Translations under genes and position numbers: made by a program
Assembly: GCA_020720405.1 (NCBI GenBank)
Contig: DYOS01000009.1
Location: forward strand, 1 to 45,609
Direction of reading: 5' to 3'
DNA length: 45,609 nt
Origin: Caldithrix sp.
Lineage (GTDB): Bacteria; Calditrichota; Calditrichia; Calditrichales; Calditrichaceae
The notes under the pieces: generated by a model
Seen by the model: the letters and a program-made list of their open reading frames with translations, nothing else
Databases searched by the model: none
What the model was told of the DNA's origin: nothing
Part shown: one piece after another, positions 17,092-26,102 of the stretch
How the letters are laid out: each line of letters starts with the position of its first letter
Position numbering within the stretch: position 1 is the stretch's first letter

Positions 17092-18018
17092 ATGGCAGAT
17101 CAAAAACAAAATATCATGGACCTGGAGATGTTGCGGCAGACTGAAATGGAGACATTGGAAAATCCGGATGTCGTCAAAAAAGTTGCTGTTTTTGGGGCCG
17201 GGATTATGGGCCGCGGTATATCCGAACTGATCGCCTCCAAGGGTATGGAAGTTATCCTGATCGAAAGGGATGAGCGGGCGGCGAAGGAAGGTTTGAAAGC
17301 CCTGGAAAAGAATATCGATGAGGAAATTGCCCGCTGGACTATGACCGAGAGCGAAAAAAGGGCCATTCTAAGCCGCGTTACGGTTTCGAGTAAACCCAAA
17401 GATGCTATTCACGGCGATCTGGTCATCGAAGCCATCTCAGAAAATATGGAAGCCAAACGCAGTCTGTTGGTGTTGGTTGATTCTATTATTGATCCGAATA
17501 CCATATTCATTACCAATACCTCGGCCCTGAGTATTACCGAAATCGCGGCCGGAACCGAGCGGCAGGAAAAAGTGATCGGCATGCATTTCCTGAATCCTGT
17601 TCCAAAAATTCCACTGGTCGAAATCGTCCGTGGTCTGAAAACCTCCGACGAGACTTTCCACTTTATTAAATCCTTTGCTGAAACACTGGATAAAACAGCG
17701 GTTGAAGTTTTCGAATACCCCGGTTATATCACAACCAGAGTCATTGTACCCCTGATCAATGAAGCGATTTACATCCTGATGGAAGGTGTGGCCAGCGCCG
17801 AAGACATTGATACAGCAATGAAGCTGGGCTACAATTTTTCCAAAGGCCCGCTGGCACTGGCCGATAGTATTGGTCTTGATGAACTGATGGCCTGGATGGA
17901 AACCCTTTTCCGTGAATTGGGTGATCAGAAATACCGGCCCTGTCCTTTGCTGCGGAAACTGGTACGGGCGGGACATCTGGGGCGGAAATCCGGGCGCGGC
18001 TTTTTTAAATATAATTAG
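17092..18018 (+). CDS. 3-hydroxyacyl-CoA (3-hydroxybutyryl-CoA) dehydrogenase
   Basis: A 308-residue NAD(P)-dependent dehydrogenase that interconverts 3-hydroxyacyl-CoA and 3-ketoacyl-CoA. The dinucleotide motif is VAVFGAGIMGRGI (about 31-43), the catalytic His is in GMHFLNPVP and the conserved Glu in EIVRG. The C-terminal helical domain has GPLALADSIGLDE and ends in GRKSGRGFFKYN. The family's usual start lies near residue 27, so this protein has an extra ~25 polar residues, or the true start is a later ATG (17116 or 17134). GGAGG at about 17083 supports 17092. Its neighbour ackA, 8 bp downstream, suggests acyl-CoA fermentation or beta-oxidation. Confidence 0.92.
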   Translation: MADQKQNIMDLEMLRQTEMETLENPDVVKKVAVFGAGIMGRGISELIASKGMEVILIERDERAAKEGLKALEKNIDEEIARWTMTESEKRAILSRVTVSSKPKDAIHGDLVIEAISENMEAKRSLLVLVDSIIDPNTIFITNTSALSITEIAAGTERQEKVIGMHFLNPVPKIPLVEIVRGLKTSDETFHFIKSFAETLDKTAVEVFEYPGYITTRVIVPLINEAIYILMEGVASAEDIDTAMKLGYNFSKGPLALADSIGLDELMAWMETLFRELGDQKYRPCPLLRKLVRAGHLGRKSGRGFFKYN

Positions 18019-18026
18019 AGGTAATC

Positions 18027-19238
18027 ATGTTAGTGCTTGTCCTGAATACAGGTAGTTCCTCGGTTAAATATCAGGTCATCAATCCGGAAGAAAAAAAAGC
18101 CCTGGCTAAGGGTGTTGTCGAACGGATCGGAATGGCCGGTGCGGTTCTTACCCACAAGCCGTTTGACCGGGATGAAGTAAAATTATCCGGTGAAATTATA
18201 GATCATAAAATGGCCATTGAATATGTACTCAGCATCCTGTTGAGTAAAAACCACGGGGTCATTCAGAATAAAAACGAAATTGATGCGGTTGGCCACCGGG
18301 TCGTCCATGGCGGCGAAGCATTCAGCGGATCCGTGCTGATTACCGATGAAGTGATAAAAGAAGTGAGGCGCTGTATTGATTTTGCTCCGCTGCATAATCC
18401 GTCCAACCTGCGTGGTATCGATGCAGCCAAACAATTGCTGCCCAATATTCCGCATGTCGGAGTCTTCGATACCGCTTTCCATCAATCCATGCCGCCTCAT
18501 GCCTATCTTTACGGGCTGCCTTATGTTCTGTATAAAAGACATGGCATCCGGCGTTACGGATTTCATGGCACCTCGCACCGCTATGTTTCGAAACACGCCG
18601 CCTGGTTTATCGGGAAACCGATTGAAAGCCTGAAAATAATTACCTGTCATCTTGGAAATGGCTGCAGTATCGCAGCCATAGAAAATGGCAAATCGATCGA
18701 CACATCCATGGGCTTTACACCGCTCGAAGGTTTGTTGATGGGCACCCGTTCCGGGGATATGGATCCGGCCATCATTCTGCACATCATGAGTAAAGAAGAA
18801 CTGGGCATGAACGACGCCAATACCATGCTCAATAAACACAGTGGTTTGCAGGGCATCAGCGGTCTGTCCAGTGATATGAGGGAGATTGAAAACGATTACC
18901 ATGAAAACAGCCGGGCCAAACTTGCCCATGATGTTTTTACCTACCGGCTGAAAAAATATATCGGTTCTTATGCCGCGGCGCTGGGTGGTGTGGATTGTAT
19001 AGCGTTTACCGGAGGTATCGGTGAAAATTCCGACCTGGTCCGGGCTAATACACTGAGTGGAATGGAATACATGGGTGTCAGGCTGGATCAGGAGAAAAAC
19101 AAGCTGCGTTCTAAAGAAGAACGGGCGATTCATCACGAAAACTCTGCAGTCCAGGTATTAGTTATTCCGACCAATGAGGAACTGGTTATTGCCCTCGATA
19201 CCATGCGTATCGTAAAAGGCGAACCCCTCGCTATTTAA
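18027..19238 (+). CDS. ackA: Acetate kinase
   Basis: A 403-residue enzyme that forms ATP and acetate from acetyl phosphate. Signatures are LVLNTGSSSVKYQV at the N-terminus, GHRVVHGG, GVFDTAFHQSMP, YGFHGTSHRYV, HLGNGCS and FTGGIGENS. It begins 8 bp after the dehydrogenase stop, so the two are probably co-transcribed. No phosphotransacetylase is in the window. No clear terminator follows in the 43 bp before yceD. Confidence 0.97.
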   Translation: MLVLVLNTGSSSVKYQVINPEEKKALAKGVVERIGMAGAVLTHKPFDRDEVKLSGEIIDHKMAIEYVLSILLSKNHGVIQNKNEIDAVGHRVVHGGEAFSGSVLITDEVIKEVRRCIDFAPLHNPSNLRGIDAAKQLLPNIPHVGVFDTAFHQSMPPHAYLYGLPYVLYKRHGIRRYGFHGTSHRYVSKHAAWFIGKPIESLKIITCHLGNGCSIAAIENGKSIDTSMGFTPLEGLLMGTRSGDMDPAIILHIMSKEELGMNDANTMLNKHSGLQGISGLSSDMREIENDYHENSRAKLAHDVFTYRLKKYIGSYAAALGGVDCIAFTGGIGENSDLVRANTLSGMEYMGVRLDQEKNKLRSKEERAIHHENSAVQVLVIPTNEELVIALDTMRIVKGEPLAI

Positions 19239-19281
19239 GTTTGTAATCAGAAACGTCCTGTTTTATATTTCCCGACTTGTT

Positions 19282-19779
19282 ATGAAAATCAACATTCAAG
19301 CCGTTCAAAATGAGCATGTATTTTTCCGTGAGGAAGAAGTTTGCTCGTTTTTTCTGGTCGATGCACTGCGTCCGTATTATCCGGGTTCAGCCCGGCTGGT
19401 GGCCGACGTTGAACGGATCGGCAAAGACTTAAAGGTTTCGCTTTTTTTAAACACGGAAGGCGAATATCAATGTGACCGATGCCTTGTTACCTACAAGGCG
19501 GTACTGGAAAACAAGCTGGAACAGATGTTCCATTTTGGAAGCGGTGGATTAGCCGACAGCGAAGAGGTGATTGCCCTGCCGGGTGATCTGATTGAGCTTG
19601 ATCTGCGCCAAATGCAGAATGAAATCGTTGTCCTCAATCATCCGTTAAAAATGTTATGTAAAGAAGATTGTAAAGGAATCTGTCCGGATTGCGGCGCAGA
19701 TTTAAATATAGAAGCCTGCCGCTGCGGAGAAGCTAAAGTTGATCCGCGCTGGGATGAATTAAAAAAGTTGATCAGATAG
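19282..19779 (+). CDS. YceD/DUF177 family protein
   Basis: A 165-residue member of the YceD (DUF177) family, nearly always encoded just before rpmF. In E. coli YceD has been linked to 23S rRNA processing; the exact biochemical role is unclear. The conserved C-terminal region is present: an acidic-hydrophobic stretch ([14 protein letters not shown]), then four metal-ligand-like cysteines in CKEDC..GICPDCG and a further Cys pair in CRCG. The gene heads the yceD-rpmF-plsX-fab cluster, and rpmF follows 14 bp later. Confidence 0.92.
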   Translation: MKINIQAVQNEHVFFREEEVCSFFLVDALRPYYPGSARLVADVERIGKDLKVSLFLNTEGEYQCDRCLVTYKAVLENKLEQMFHFGSGGLADSEEVIALPGDLIELDLRQMQNEIVVLNHPLKMLCKEDCKGICPDCGADLNIEACRCGEAKVDPRWDELKKLIR

Positions 19780-19793
19780 GAGTAGATAAGGTT

Positions 19794-19982
19794 ATGGCCA
19801 ATCCAAAACGAAAAATTTCACGGTCCAAAAGAGATATGCGCCGCGCTCATTGGTTCAGAAGTCTGACCAGTGTCGGCACCATTAGCTGTAGCTATTGCGG
19901 TGAGGCAAAATTACCGCACCGGGCTTGTCCAAGCTGCGGGCAATACCGGGGCAAAAGTATTTTCGTACCGAAGAAGGCTTAA
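19794..19982 (+). CDS. rpmF: 50S ribosomal protein L32
   Basis: A 62-residue L32. The basic N-terminus [20 protein letters not shown] is family-typical, and a zinc ribbon with four cysteines (CSYCGE...CPSCGQY) follows, so this is the zinc-binding form. Its place between yceD and plsX is the standard bacterial arrangement linking translation and lipid synthesis. Confidence 0.97.
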   Translation: MANPKRKISRSKRDMRRAHWFRSLTSVGTISCSYCGEAKLPHRACPSCGQYRGKSIFVPKKA

Positions 19983-19994
19983 TCCGGTAACGGA

Positions 19995-21005
19995 ATGCGT
20001 ATCGCACTGGATGTAATGGGAGGCGATCATGGTCCTCTGGTTACGATAGAGGGGGCCATGTCCTTTCTTCGGGAATCGCCAGGCTCGGATCAGGTAGTAC
20101 TGATCGGGGACCGGGATCTGATCAAACACCATCTTCAGAAACAGCCGCTCGAGCTTATTAAACGCTGCCCGATTGTTCATGCACCCGAAAATATCAGCAT
20201 GAACGAATCTCCTACCGATGCTTTAAAAAAGAAGAAAAACAGCTCAATGGTGGTTGGACTGGAAATGCATGGTCGCGGTGAAAGCGATGCGTTTGTCAGC
20301 GCCGGAAATACTGGTGCCCAGATGGCCGGCAGTCTGATCAGCCTGAAACGGATCCATGGTGTACGCCGCCCGGGTATAGGTGCGTTTTTACCAACTGAGC
20401 AGGGAATTGTCTTCCTGATCGATGTCGGTGCCAACGTCGACTCCCGTCCGGCAGACCTCTTGCAGTTCGCAATGATGGGCAATATATTCGTCACCGAAGT
20501 TTTCGGTCGGACGAATCTGAAGACGAGTTTATTGAATATCGGCGAAGAAGAGAAAAAAGGTAACGAACTGACGCTTCAATCCTATCAGCTGCTTAAAGAA
20601 AATCTCCCTAATTTTAACGGTAATATTGAAGGCCGTGATCTTCTTAAAGGCAAAGCCGATATTGTAGTGTGCGACGGATTTGTTGGAAATGTGGTGCTGA
20701 AGATGGCTGAAAGCGTTTTAGGTGTTCTGGTCAGGGGAATAAAAAAATCAATTGGACGAAATGTTATCACAAATATTGGCGCCTACCTGGTCAAACCGGC
20801 TTTCAGCGAATTAAAACGTTTATATGATTATGAAGAATACGGCGGTGTACCTCTGCTTGGCGTTAATGGAATTTCTATAATTTGCCATGGCAGTTCAGGC
20901 CCGAAAGCAATAAAAAATGCCCTGAAAGTTGCCAAAAGTATTCAAAGACGGAATGTGAATCGTTTAATCTCAGAAAAATTGAACCGGAAAGAATCAGCAG
21001 AATGA
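19995..21005 (+). CDS. plsX: Phosphate acyltransferase PlsX
   Basis: A 336-residue enzyme that turns acyl-ACP into acyl-phosphate, the first step of the PlsX/PlsY route to phosphatidic acid. The N-terminus MRIALDVMGGDHGP and the motifs FVSAGNTGA, LIDVGANVDSRP, VCDGFVGN and ICHGSSGPKAIKNA are characteristic. It starts 12 bp after rpmF and its stop overlaps the fabH ATG (ATGA). Confidence 0.97.
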   Translation: MRIALDVMGGDHGPLVTIEGAMSFLRESPGSDQVVLIGDRDLIKHHLQKQPLELIKRCPIVHAPENISMNESPTDALKKKKNSSMVVGLEMHGRGESDAFVSAGNTGAQMAGSLISLKRIHGVRRPGIGAFLPTEQGIVFLIDVGANVDSRPADLLQFAMMGNIFVTEVFGRTNLKTSLLNIGEEEKKGNELTLQSYQLLKENLPNFNGNIEGRDLLKGKADIVVCDGFVGNVVLKMAESVLGVLVRGIKKSIGRNVITNIGAYLVKPAFSELKRLYDYEEYGGVPLLGVNGISIICHGSSGPKAIKNALKVAKSIQRRNVNRLISEKLNRKESAE

Positions 21006-21997
21006 AAATCAGAGCCGGAATTACTGCTGTCGGACATTATGTACCCGAACGCATACTGACCAATTTTGATCTTGAAAAGATGGTCGATACCAATGATGAA
21101 TGGATCCGCTCCAGAACCGGGATTATTGAACGACGGATCTGTGCTGCTGATCAGGCCACATCTGATCTGGCGGTAGAAGCAGCCCGTTCGGTAATCCAAC
21201 AGAGTGGGCTTGACGTGCAGACAATTGATGCGATCATCGTTGCTACAGTAACCCCGGATCATTTTTTCCCGAGCACCGGTAATATTGTTCAGGAAAAATT
21301 GGGTGCACACAAGGCGTTTTCTTACGATCTGGCGGCAGCTTGTTCCGGATTTTTGTATGCCCTGCACATGGGTATGATTTTGATTGAAAGTGGCCGTCAT
21401 AAAAAGGTCATTGTCATCGGTGCTGATAAGATGAGTTCTATCGTCAACTATAAAGACCGTAATACCTGTGTCCTTTTTGGTGATGCCGCAGGAGCCGTAT
21501 TACTTGAGCCGATTGATGAAGCCGATGGTGGAATTCTGGATTCAATGCTGTTTGCAGACGGCAGCGGAGCAGAATATTTATATATGAAAGCCGGTGGTTC
21601 AAAGCATCCGCCGACCATGGAAACCCTGGCTAATGACTGGCATTTTGTTTATCAGGATGGCAAATCAGTTTTTAAATTTGCTGTGCAGAAGATGGCAGAT
21701 GTGGCGGAAGAAATTTTAACCAGAAACGGTTTCTCCGGTAAAGATCTGAAGATGTTTATCCCGCACCAGGCTAATCTAAGAATAATCGATGCTGCGGTGA
21801 GACGGTTAAAGATTGACTATGACCAGGTTATGATCAATATTTCCCGTTATGGTAATACAACGGCAGCGACCATTCCCCTGGCTCTTTCTGAAGCCTACCA
21901 GATGAAAAAACTGGAAAAGGGTGATCTGGTAGTATTTGCCGCTTTTGGCGGTGGTTTTACCTGGGGCAGCTCACTTTTGCGCTGGTCGCTTCCTTAA
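21002..21997 (+). CDS. fabH: 3-oxoacyl-ACP synthase III
   Basis: A 331-residue condensing enzyme that starts fatty-acid synthesis from acetyl-CoA and malonyl-ACP. The catalytic triad is visible: Cys114 (AAACSGF), His255 (PHQANLR) and Asn285 (YGNTTAA). The N-terminus GITAVGHYVPE and TNDEWIRSRTGI are typical. A longer in-frame opening exists upstream within plsX, but the ATG at 21002 gives the family's normal start and a 4-bp overlap with plsX. Confidence 0.97.
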   Translation: MKIRAGITAVGHYVPERILTNFDLEKMVDTNDEWIRSRTGIIERRICAADQATSDLAVEAARSVIQQSGLDVQTIDAIIVATVTPDHFFPSTGNIVQEKLGAHKAFSYDLAAACSGFLYALHMGMILIESGRHKKVIVIGADKMSSIVNYKDRNTCVLFGDAAGAVLLEPIDEADGGILDSMLFADGSGAEYLYMKAGGSKHPPTMETLANDWHFVYQDGKSVFKFAVQKMADVAEEILTRNGFSGKDLKMFIPHQANLRIIDAAVRRLKIDYDQVMINISRYGNTTAATIPLALSEAYQMKKLEKGDLVVFAAFGGGFTWGSSLLRWSLP

Positions 21998-22017
21998 ATT
22001 TAATCCGGATCGTGCCG

Positions 22018-22947
22018 ATGAAAAATGCCTTTATATTTCCTGGTCAGGCCTCTCAGTATATCGGAATGGGCAAGGACCTCTACGAAAACATAAGTAATGC
22101 CAGCGATTTTGTGAACCGAACCACAGAAATCATCGGTTTGGATTTGAAAACTTATTGTTTTTATGGGTCGGAAAACGATCTGAAGCAAACAAATATTACC
22201 CAGCCGGCGATCTTTGTCCACAGTATCGCGGTGCGCGGAATTTTAAAGGAAAAAGGTATTTATCCTGATGCGGTAGCCGGACACAGTCTGGGTGAATACA
22301 GCGCTCTCGTTGCTGCCGGCTCCCTGAGTTATGATGACGGACTGCGCCTGGTAAAAAGACGCGGGGAACTTATGCAGGAAGCCGGGGAAAAATTTCCCGG
22401 TACCATGGCCGCCATCATCGGTTTGGAGAAAGCGCAAATATATGAATTGTGTGAGCAGGTAAAAGAATACGGCATCTGCCAGCCGGCCAACTTTAATTCA
22501 CCGGGTCAGGTTGCTATTTCCGGTGAAAGGCCGGCAGTACTCAAAGCGATTGAAATAGCCCGGACAATGGGTGCCCGTAAAGCGGTTGAACTGGAAGTTT
22601 CTGGCGCCTTTCACAGCCCGTTGATGGGTTATGCCCAGGACGGATTACGGGAGGCGCTGGAGATTACGGAATTCCAGGATGCGGAAATTCCGGTTTTCAT
22701 GAATGTTCACGCTCAGCCGGTTCAGCATAAGGATGATATCCGGCAACTACTTTATGATCAGCTGACCCTGCCGGTTTTGTGGGAAGAGCTGGTTCAAAAT
22801 ATGATTCAATCCGGAATATCCCGTTTTTACGAGGTCGGCCCGGGCAAAGTCCTGACCGGTCTGCTTAAACGAATAGATAAATCGGTGAGCTGTCAGGAAA
22901 TCGGGACGATTGACGCTATCTTACAAATTGAACAGGAAGTTGCATGA
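22018..22947 (+). CDS. fabD: Malonyl-CoA:ACP transacylase
   Basis: A 309-residue transacylase that loads malonate onto ACP. The nucleophile elbow is GHSLGEYSAL (Ser90), and the catalytic partner His199 is in GAFHSPLM. The N-terminus AFIFPGQASQ is standard (usually GQGSQ). I chose the ATG at 22018 rather than a GTG two codons earlier, because it matches family length and has better spacing from a weak GGAT. Its stop overlaps fabG (ATGA). Confidence 0.95.
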   Translation: MKNAFIFPGQASQYIGMGKDLYENISNASDFVNRTTEIIGLDLKTYCFYGSENDLKQTNITQPAIFVHSIAVRGILKEKGIYPDAVAGHSLGEYSALVAAGSLSYDDGLRLVKRRGELMQEAGEKFPGTMAAIIGLEKAQIYELCEQVKEYGICQPANFNSPGQVAISGERPAVLKAIEIARTMGARKAVELEVSGAFHSPLMGYAQDGLREALEITEFQDAEIPVFMNVHAQPVQHKDDIRQLLYDQLTLPVLWEELVQNMIQSGISRFYEVGPGKVLTGLLKRIDKSVSCQEIGTIDAILQIEQEVA

Positions 22948-23681
22948 TGCATGGGAAAATCGCCATTGTTACCGGTTCAACCCGCGGCATCGGCCTGGCT
23001 ATTGCCAGAGCCTTGCTGGAAGCCGGCGCAACGGTTGTTGTCAGCGGGCGGGGTCAGGAAAAAGTTGATGAAACAGTCGCTGCTTTATCCAACTTTGGCA
23101 ATGTTAAGGGTGTGGCGGCCGATGTGGCCAAAAGCGCAGAGGCCCAGAAATTGATTGATGAAACTGTTGCCGCCTTTGGTCAGGTTGATGTCCTGGTTAA
23201 TAATGCCGGCATTACCCGTGATAATCTGCTGATGCGGATGAAAGAAGAAGAATGGGATGCGGTTATCGAAACAAATCTCAAAGGTGTATACAACTGTATC
23301 CGTTCTGCTGTAAAACCGATGATGAAAAAGCGGGATGGCGTCATTATCAACATTACTTCCGTTGTCGGGCAGACCGGAAATGCCGGGCAGGTTAATTATG
23401 CAGCATCAAAAGCGGGCATTATCGGACTGACTAAAAGTGTGGCAAAAGAACTGGCCTCACGGAATATCCGGGTCAACGCCATAGCTCCGGGTTTTATTGA
23501 AACAGATATGACCGGGATTCTGGCTGAAAATGTCAAAGAAGAACTAAAAAAATCGATTCCGCTGGGGCGGCTCGGTCAAGGCGAAGACATTGCTGCACTG
23601 ACCGTTTTTCTTGCCTCGGATAAAGCAACCTATATCACCGGGCAGACTTTTAATGTCGACGGTGGCATGGTTATGCAATAA
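22944..23681 (+). CDS. fabG: 3-oxoacyl-ACP reductase
   Basis: A 245-residue short-chain dehydrogenase that reduces 3-oxoacyl-ACP with NADPH. The cofactor motif is TGSTRGIGLAIA, followed by NNAGITRDNLLMRM. The catalytic residues are Ser139, Tyr152 and Lys156 (NYAASKAG). The C-terminus ITGQTFNVDGGMVMQ is typical. Translation starts at one of two adjacent ATG codons (22944 or 22947); the first overlaps the fabD stop. Confidence 0.97.
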   Translation: MMHGKIAIVTGSTRGIGLAIARALLEAGATVVVSGRGQEKVDETVAALSNFGNVKGVAADVAKSAEAQKLIDETVAAFGQVDVLVNNAGITRDNLLMRMKEEEWDAVIETNLKGVYNCIRSAVKPMMKKRDGVIINITSVVGQTGNAGQVNYAASKAGIIGLTKSVAKELASRNIRVNAIAPGFIETDMTGILAENVKEELKKSIPLGRLGQGEDIAALTVFLASDKATYITGQTFNVDGGMVMQ

Positions 23682-23720
23682 TTATTGTAACTTCATTAAT
23701 GTAATACTTTAGGAGGAATT

Positions 23721-23954
23721 ATGGATATTGAAGCAAAGGTAAAAGAGATAATCATTGAACAACTCGGTGTTGATGCCGAATCAGTAAAGATGGAAGCATC
23801 TTTTATTGACGATTTGGGAGCTGACAGTTTGGATACCGTTGAACTGGTTATGGCCTTCGAAGAAAAATTCGACATTGAAATTCCCGACGAAGATGCTGAA
23901 AAAATGCGTACCGTCGGTGAATCCATTGCCTATCTCAAAGAAAAGTTAAGCTGA
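23721..23954 (+). CDS. acpP: Acyl carrier protein
   Basis: A 77-residue acidic ACP. The phosphopantetheine attachment site is Ser36 in [10 protein letters not shown]. An AGGAGG site about 8 bp before the ATG is among the strongest in the cluster, fitting the high demand for ACP. It lies between fabG and fabF; a hairpin follows it. Confidence 0.97.
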   Translation: MDIEAKVKEIIIEQLGVDAESVKMEASFIDDLGADSLDTVELVMAFEEKFDIEIPDEDAEKMRTVGESIAYLKEKLS

Positions 23955-23974
23955 TAAAGCTGTTGCATGACCTG

Positions 23975-24010
23975 AAGGGATAGGCATAGCCGAGTCCCTT
24001 TTTCTTTTTT
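23975..24010 (+). terminator. Hairpin with T-run between acpP and fabF
   Basis: AAGGGA (23975-23980) pairs with TCCCTT (23995-24000), with a possible inner stem GGC/GCC, then TTTCTTTTTT. It is 20 bp after acpP. It is probably a partial terminator that gives acpP a larger transcript share than fabF and rnc. Confidence 0.65.
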
Positions 24011-24044
24011 ACCCCGTTTATCCGGTCATTCAGGAGACAAGTTT

Positions 24045-25289
24045 ATGCAAAGACGTCGGGTTGTTATCACCGGCTTTGGTGCAATTACCCCGGTTGGGAA
24101 TACTGCCGAAAAATTTTGGAATGGGTTGCTATCCGGCCAGAATGGTGTTGATTTCATTACCATTTTTGATACCGAAGGCTTTACAACCCGGTTTGCTGCT
24201 GAAGTAAAAAACTATCAGCCGGAAATACATTTTGATACAAAAGAGATCCGGAAACTGGATCGTTTTACTCAGTTTGCTCTTATTGCGGCCCGTGAAGCCG
24301 TGCTTCATTCGGGCCTGGATCTGGAAAATGAAGACCGGGACCGGATCGGTGTTATCTTTGGTTCCGGCATTGGCGGTATGACCACCTTTGAGGATGAACA
24401 TCGTAAGCTGGTTGAGAAGGGACCGAAAAGAATCAGTCCATATTTTATACCGGCAATGATAAGTGATATTGCGGCAGGCTATATCTCCATGGAATTTAAT
24501 TTCCGTGGGCCGAACTTTGGTACTACTTCAGCCTGTGCTACTTCCGGTCATAGTATTGGCAGTGGATTCAGAACTATTCAGTATGGCGATGCTGATGTTA
24601 TGGTTGTTGGCGGTTCTGAAGCTTCGGTTACGCCGATGGGTGTTGCCGGTTTTAATGCTCTGAAAGCGTTATCAACGCGGAATGAAAATCCCCAAAAAGC
24701 CAGCCGGCCTTTCGATCTTGAGCGGGATGGTTTTGTGATGGGCGAAGGCGGGGCAGTTTTGGTACTCGAAGAGTATGAACATGCCAAAGCCCGCGGGGCA
24801 AAAATCTATGCTGAAATGGCCGGAATCGGATTTACCGCCGATGCCTACCATATTACGCAACCGGCGCCGGGCGGAAGAGGCGCAATCAAAGCCATGGAAC
24901 TGGCAGTTAAAGATGCCGGTTTTGCCTTAACCGATGTGGACTACATCAATGCCCATGGTACCTCCACTCCGTTTAACGATAAGAACGAAAGCGCTGCTAT
25001 CCGGACCCTGTTCGGCGATCATGCCAATAATCTGGCCATAAGCTCGACCAAATCCATGACCGGGCATAATCTCGGCGCAGCCGGCGCTATTGAAATGCTG
25101 GTCTGTACCCTCGCTGTTCACCATAATAAGATACCGCCAACCATAAATTATGAATTTCCCGATCCCGAATGCGATTTGAATTATACACCAAATAAAATGG
25201 TTGAGAAAAAGGTACATGTCGCCATCTCCAATTCCTTTGGCTTTGGCGGACATAATACCTGTCTTTGTGTTAAGAAATTTGAGTCTTGA
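24045..25289 (+). CDS. fabF: 3-oxoacyl-ACP synthase II
   Basis: A 414-residue elongating ketosynthase. The Cys-His-His triad is visible: Cys164 (TSACATS), His304 (NAHGTSTPFND) and His341 (MTGHNLGAAGA). The N-terminus RRVVITGFGAITPVGN and the C-terminus SFGFGGHN are normal. An AGGAG lies upstream (about 24031-24035). Its stop overlaps the likely TTG start of rnc. Confidence 0.97.
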   Translation: MQRRRVVITGFGAITPVGNTAEKFWNGLLSGQNGVDFITIFDTEGFTTRFAAEVKNYQPEIHFDTKEIRKLDRFTQFALIAAREAVLHSGLDLENEDRDRIGVIFGSGIGGMTTFEDEHRKLVEKGPKRISPYFIPAMISDIAAGYISMEFNFRGPNFGTTSACATSGHSIGSGFRTIQYGDADVMVVGGSEASVTPMGVAGFNALKALSTRNENPQKASRPFDLERDGFVMGEGGAVLVLEEYEHAKARGAKIYAEMAGIGFTADAYHITQPAPGGRGAIKAMELAVKDAGFALTDVDYINAHGTSTPFNDKNESAAIRTLFGDHANNLAISSTKSMTGHNLGAAGAIEMLVCTLAVHHNKIPPTINYEFPDPECDLNYTPNKMVEKKVHVAISNSFGFGGHNTCLCVKKFES

Positions 25290-26086
25290 TCACCTGTTGG
25301 TATGCAGTGTTTAGAAAGATTGTCGAAAAACTACTTCCGGTACAATTCACGCCGGACATTGAAAACCATTTAAAAATGGTTGAGAAAAGAATCGGGTATC
25401 GGTTCTCGGACCGGCAAATTCTGTTTCAGGCTCTCAAACACAAATCTTATCTTGTTCTTTCAAAGGAATCTTATCTTGAGTCGAATGAACGGCTGGAATT
25501 TTTGGGTGATGCTATTCTTGATCTGATTGTGACAGAATATTTGTATGCCAAATATCCAGGCGATGATGAGGGAGCACTTTCACAGAAACGTTCAATCCTG
25601 GTTTCCAGAAAAGCGCTTGGCGAATTGAGCCAGGTTCTGGAGTACGGTGATTTTCTGTTCTTAAATTATGGAGAGGAAAAAACCGGCGGCCGACAGAGGA
25701 ATTCCAACCTGGCTAATCTTTATGAAGCAGTTATTGCTGCCGTTTATCTTGATGGCGGTTACAAACAGGCGGTCCGTTTTTTTGAACGGACACTTTTACC
25801 GAATAGCCAGCAGTTCCTGAATGAAAGCAGTTTTTCGAATTACAAGTCCGTGCTGCTTGAGTTAAGTCAGGCCAGGGATTGGAGTACACCGGAATATATA
25901 GTTGCGTCCGAAGAAGGGCCTGATCATCAAAAAATGTTTGAAGTTAAGGTGATTGTGAATAAAGAATGGCAGGCCGCAGGAACAGGTTCTTCGAAAAAAA
26001 GGGCCGAGCAGGAAGCTGCCCATAAACTTATTGAAGAACTGCGGGATAGAATTGAGTTGCCATCAAAAATTAAAAACCTGCTATAG
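25286..26086 (+). CDS. rnc: Ribonuclease III
   Basis: A 266-residue double-strand RNA endonuclease for rRNA and mRNA processing. The catalytic domain carries ERLEFLGDAILDL (about 71-83) and a second acidic site near NLYEAVIAAVYLDGG. A dsRNA-binding domain fills the last ~75 residues (KKRAEQEAAHKLI). The start is uncertain: TTG 25286 overlaps the fabF stop, GTG 25307 is an alternative (MFRKIVEKLL), and the first ATG (25376) would remove sequence before EKRIGYRF. Coupling of fabF and rnc is common in bacteria. Confidence 0.95.
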   Translation: MITCWYAVFRKIVEKLLPVQFTPDIENHLKMVEKRIGYRFSDRQILFQALKHKSYLVLSKESYLESNERLEFLGDAILDLIVTEYLYAKYPGDDEGALSQKRSILVSRKALGELSQVLEYGDFLFLNYGEEKTGGRQRNSNLANLYEAVIAAVYLDGGYKQAVRFFERTLLPNSQQFLNESSFSNYKSVLLELSQARDWSTPEYIVASEEGPDHQKMFEVKVIVNKEWQAAGTGSSKKRAEQEAAHKLIEELRDRIELPSKIKNLL

Positions 26087-26102
26087 CAAAAGGATATCTG
26101 GT

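Noticed and set aside
18183-19136. 317-codon minus-strand open frame
   Set aside because: It is antisense to ackA, a complete acetate kinase. No recognisable protein motif appears in the translation.
20882-21001. N-terminal extension of fabH into plsX
   Set aside because: The extra 40 residues are not part of the family. The ATG at 21002 gives the normal N-terminus and the typical 4-bp overlap.
26031-26102. N-terminal extension of wecB into rnc
   Set aside because: The residues match no epimerase start; the normal N-terminus begins at the ATG at 26103.
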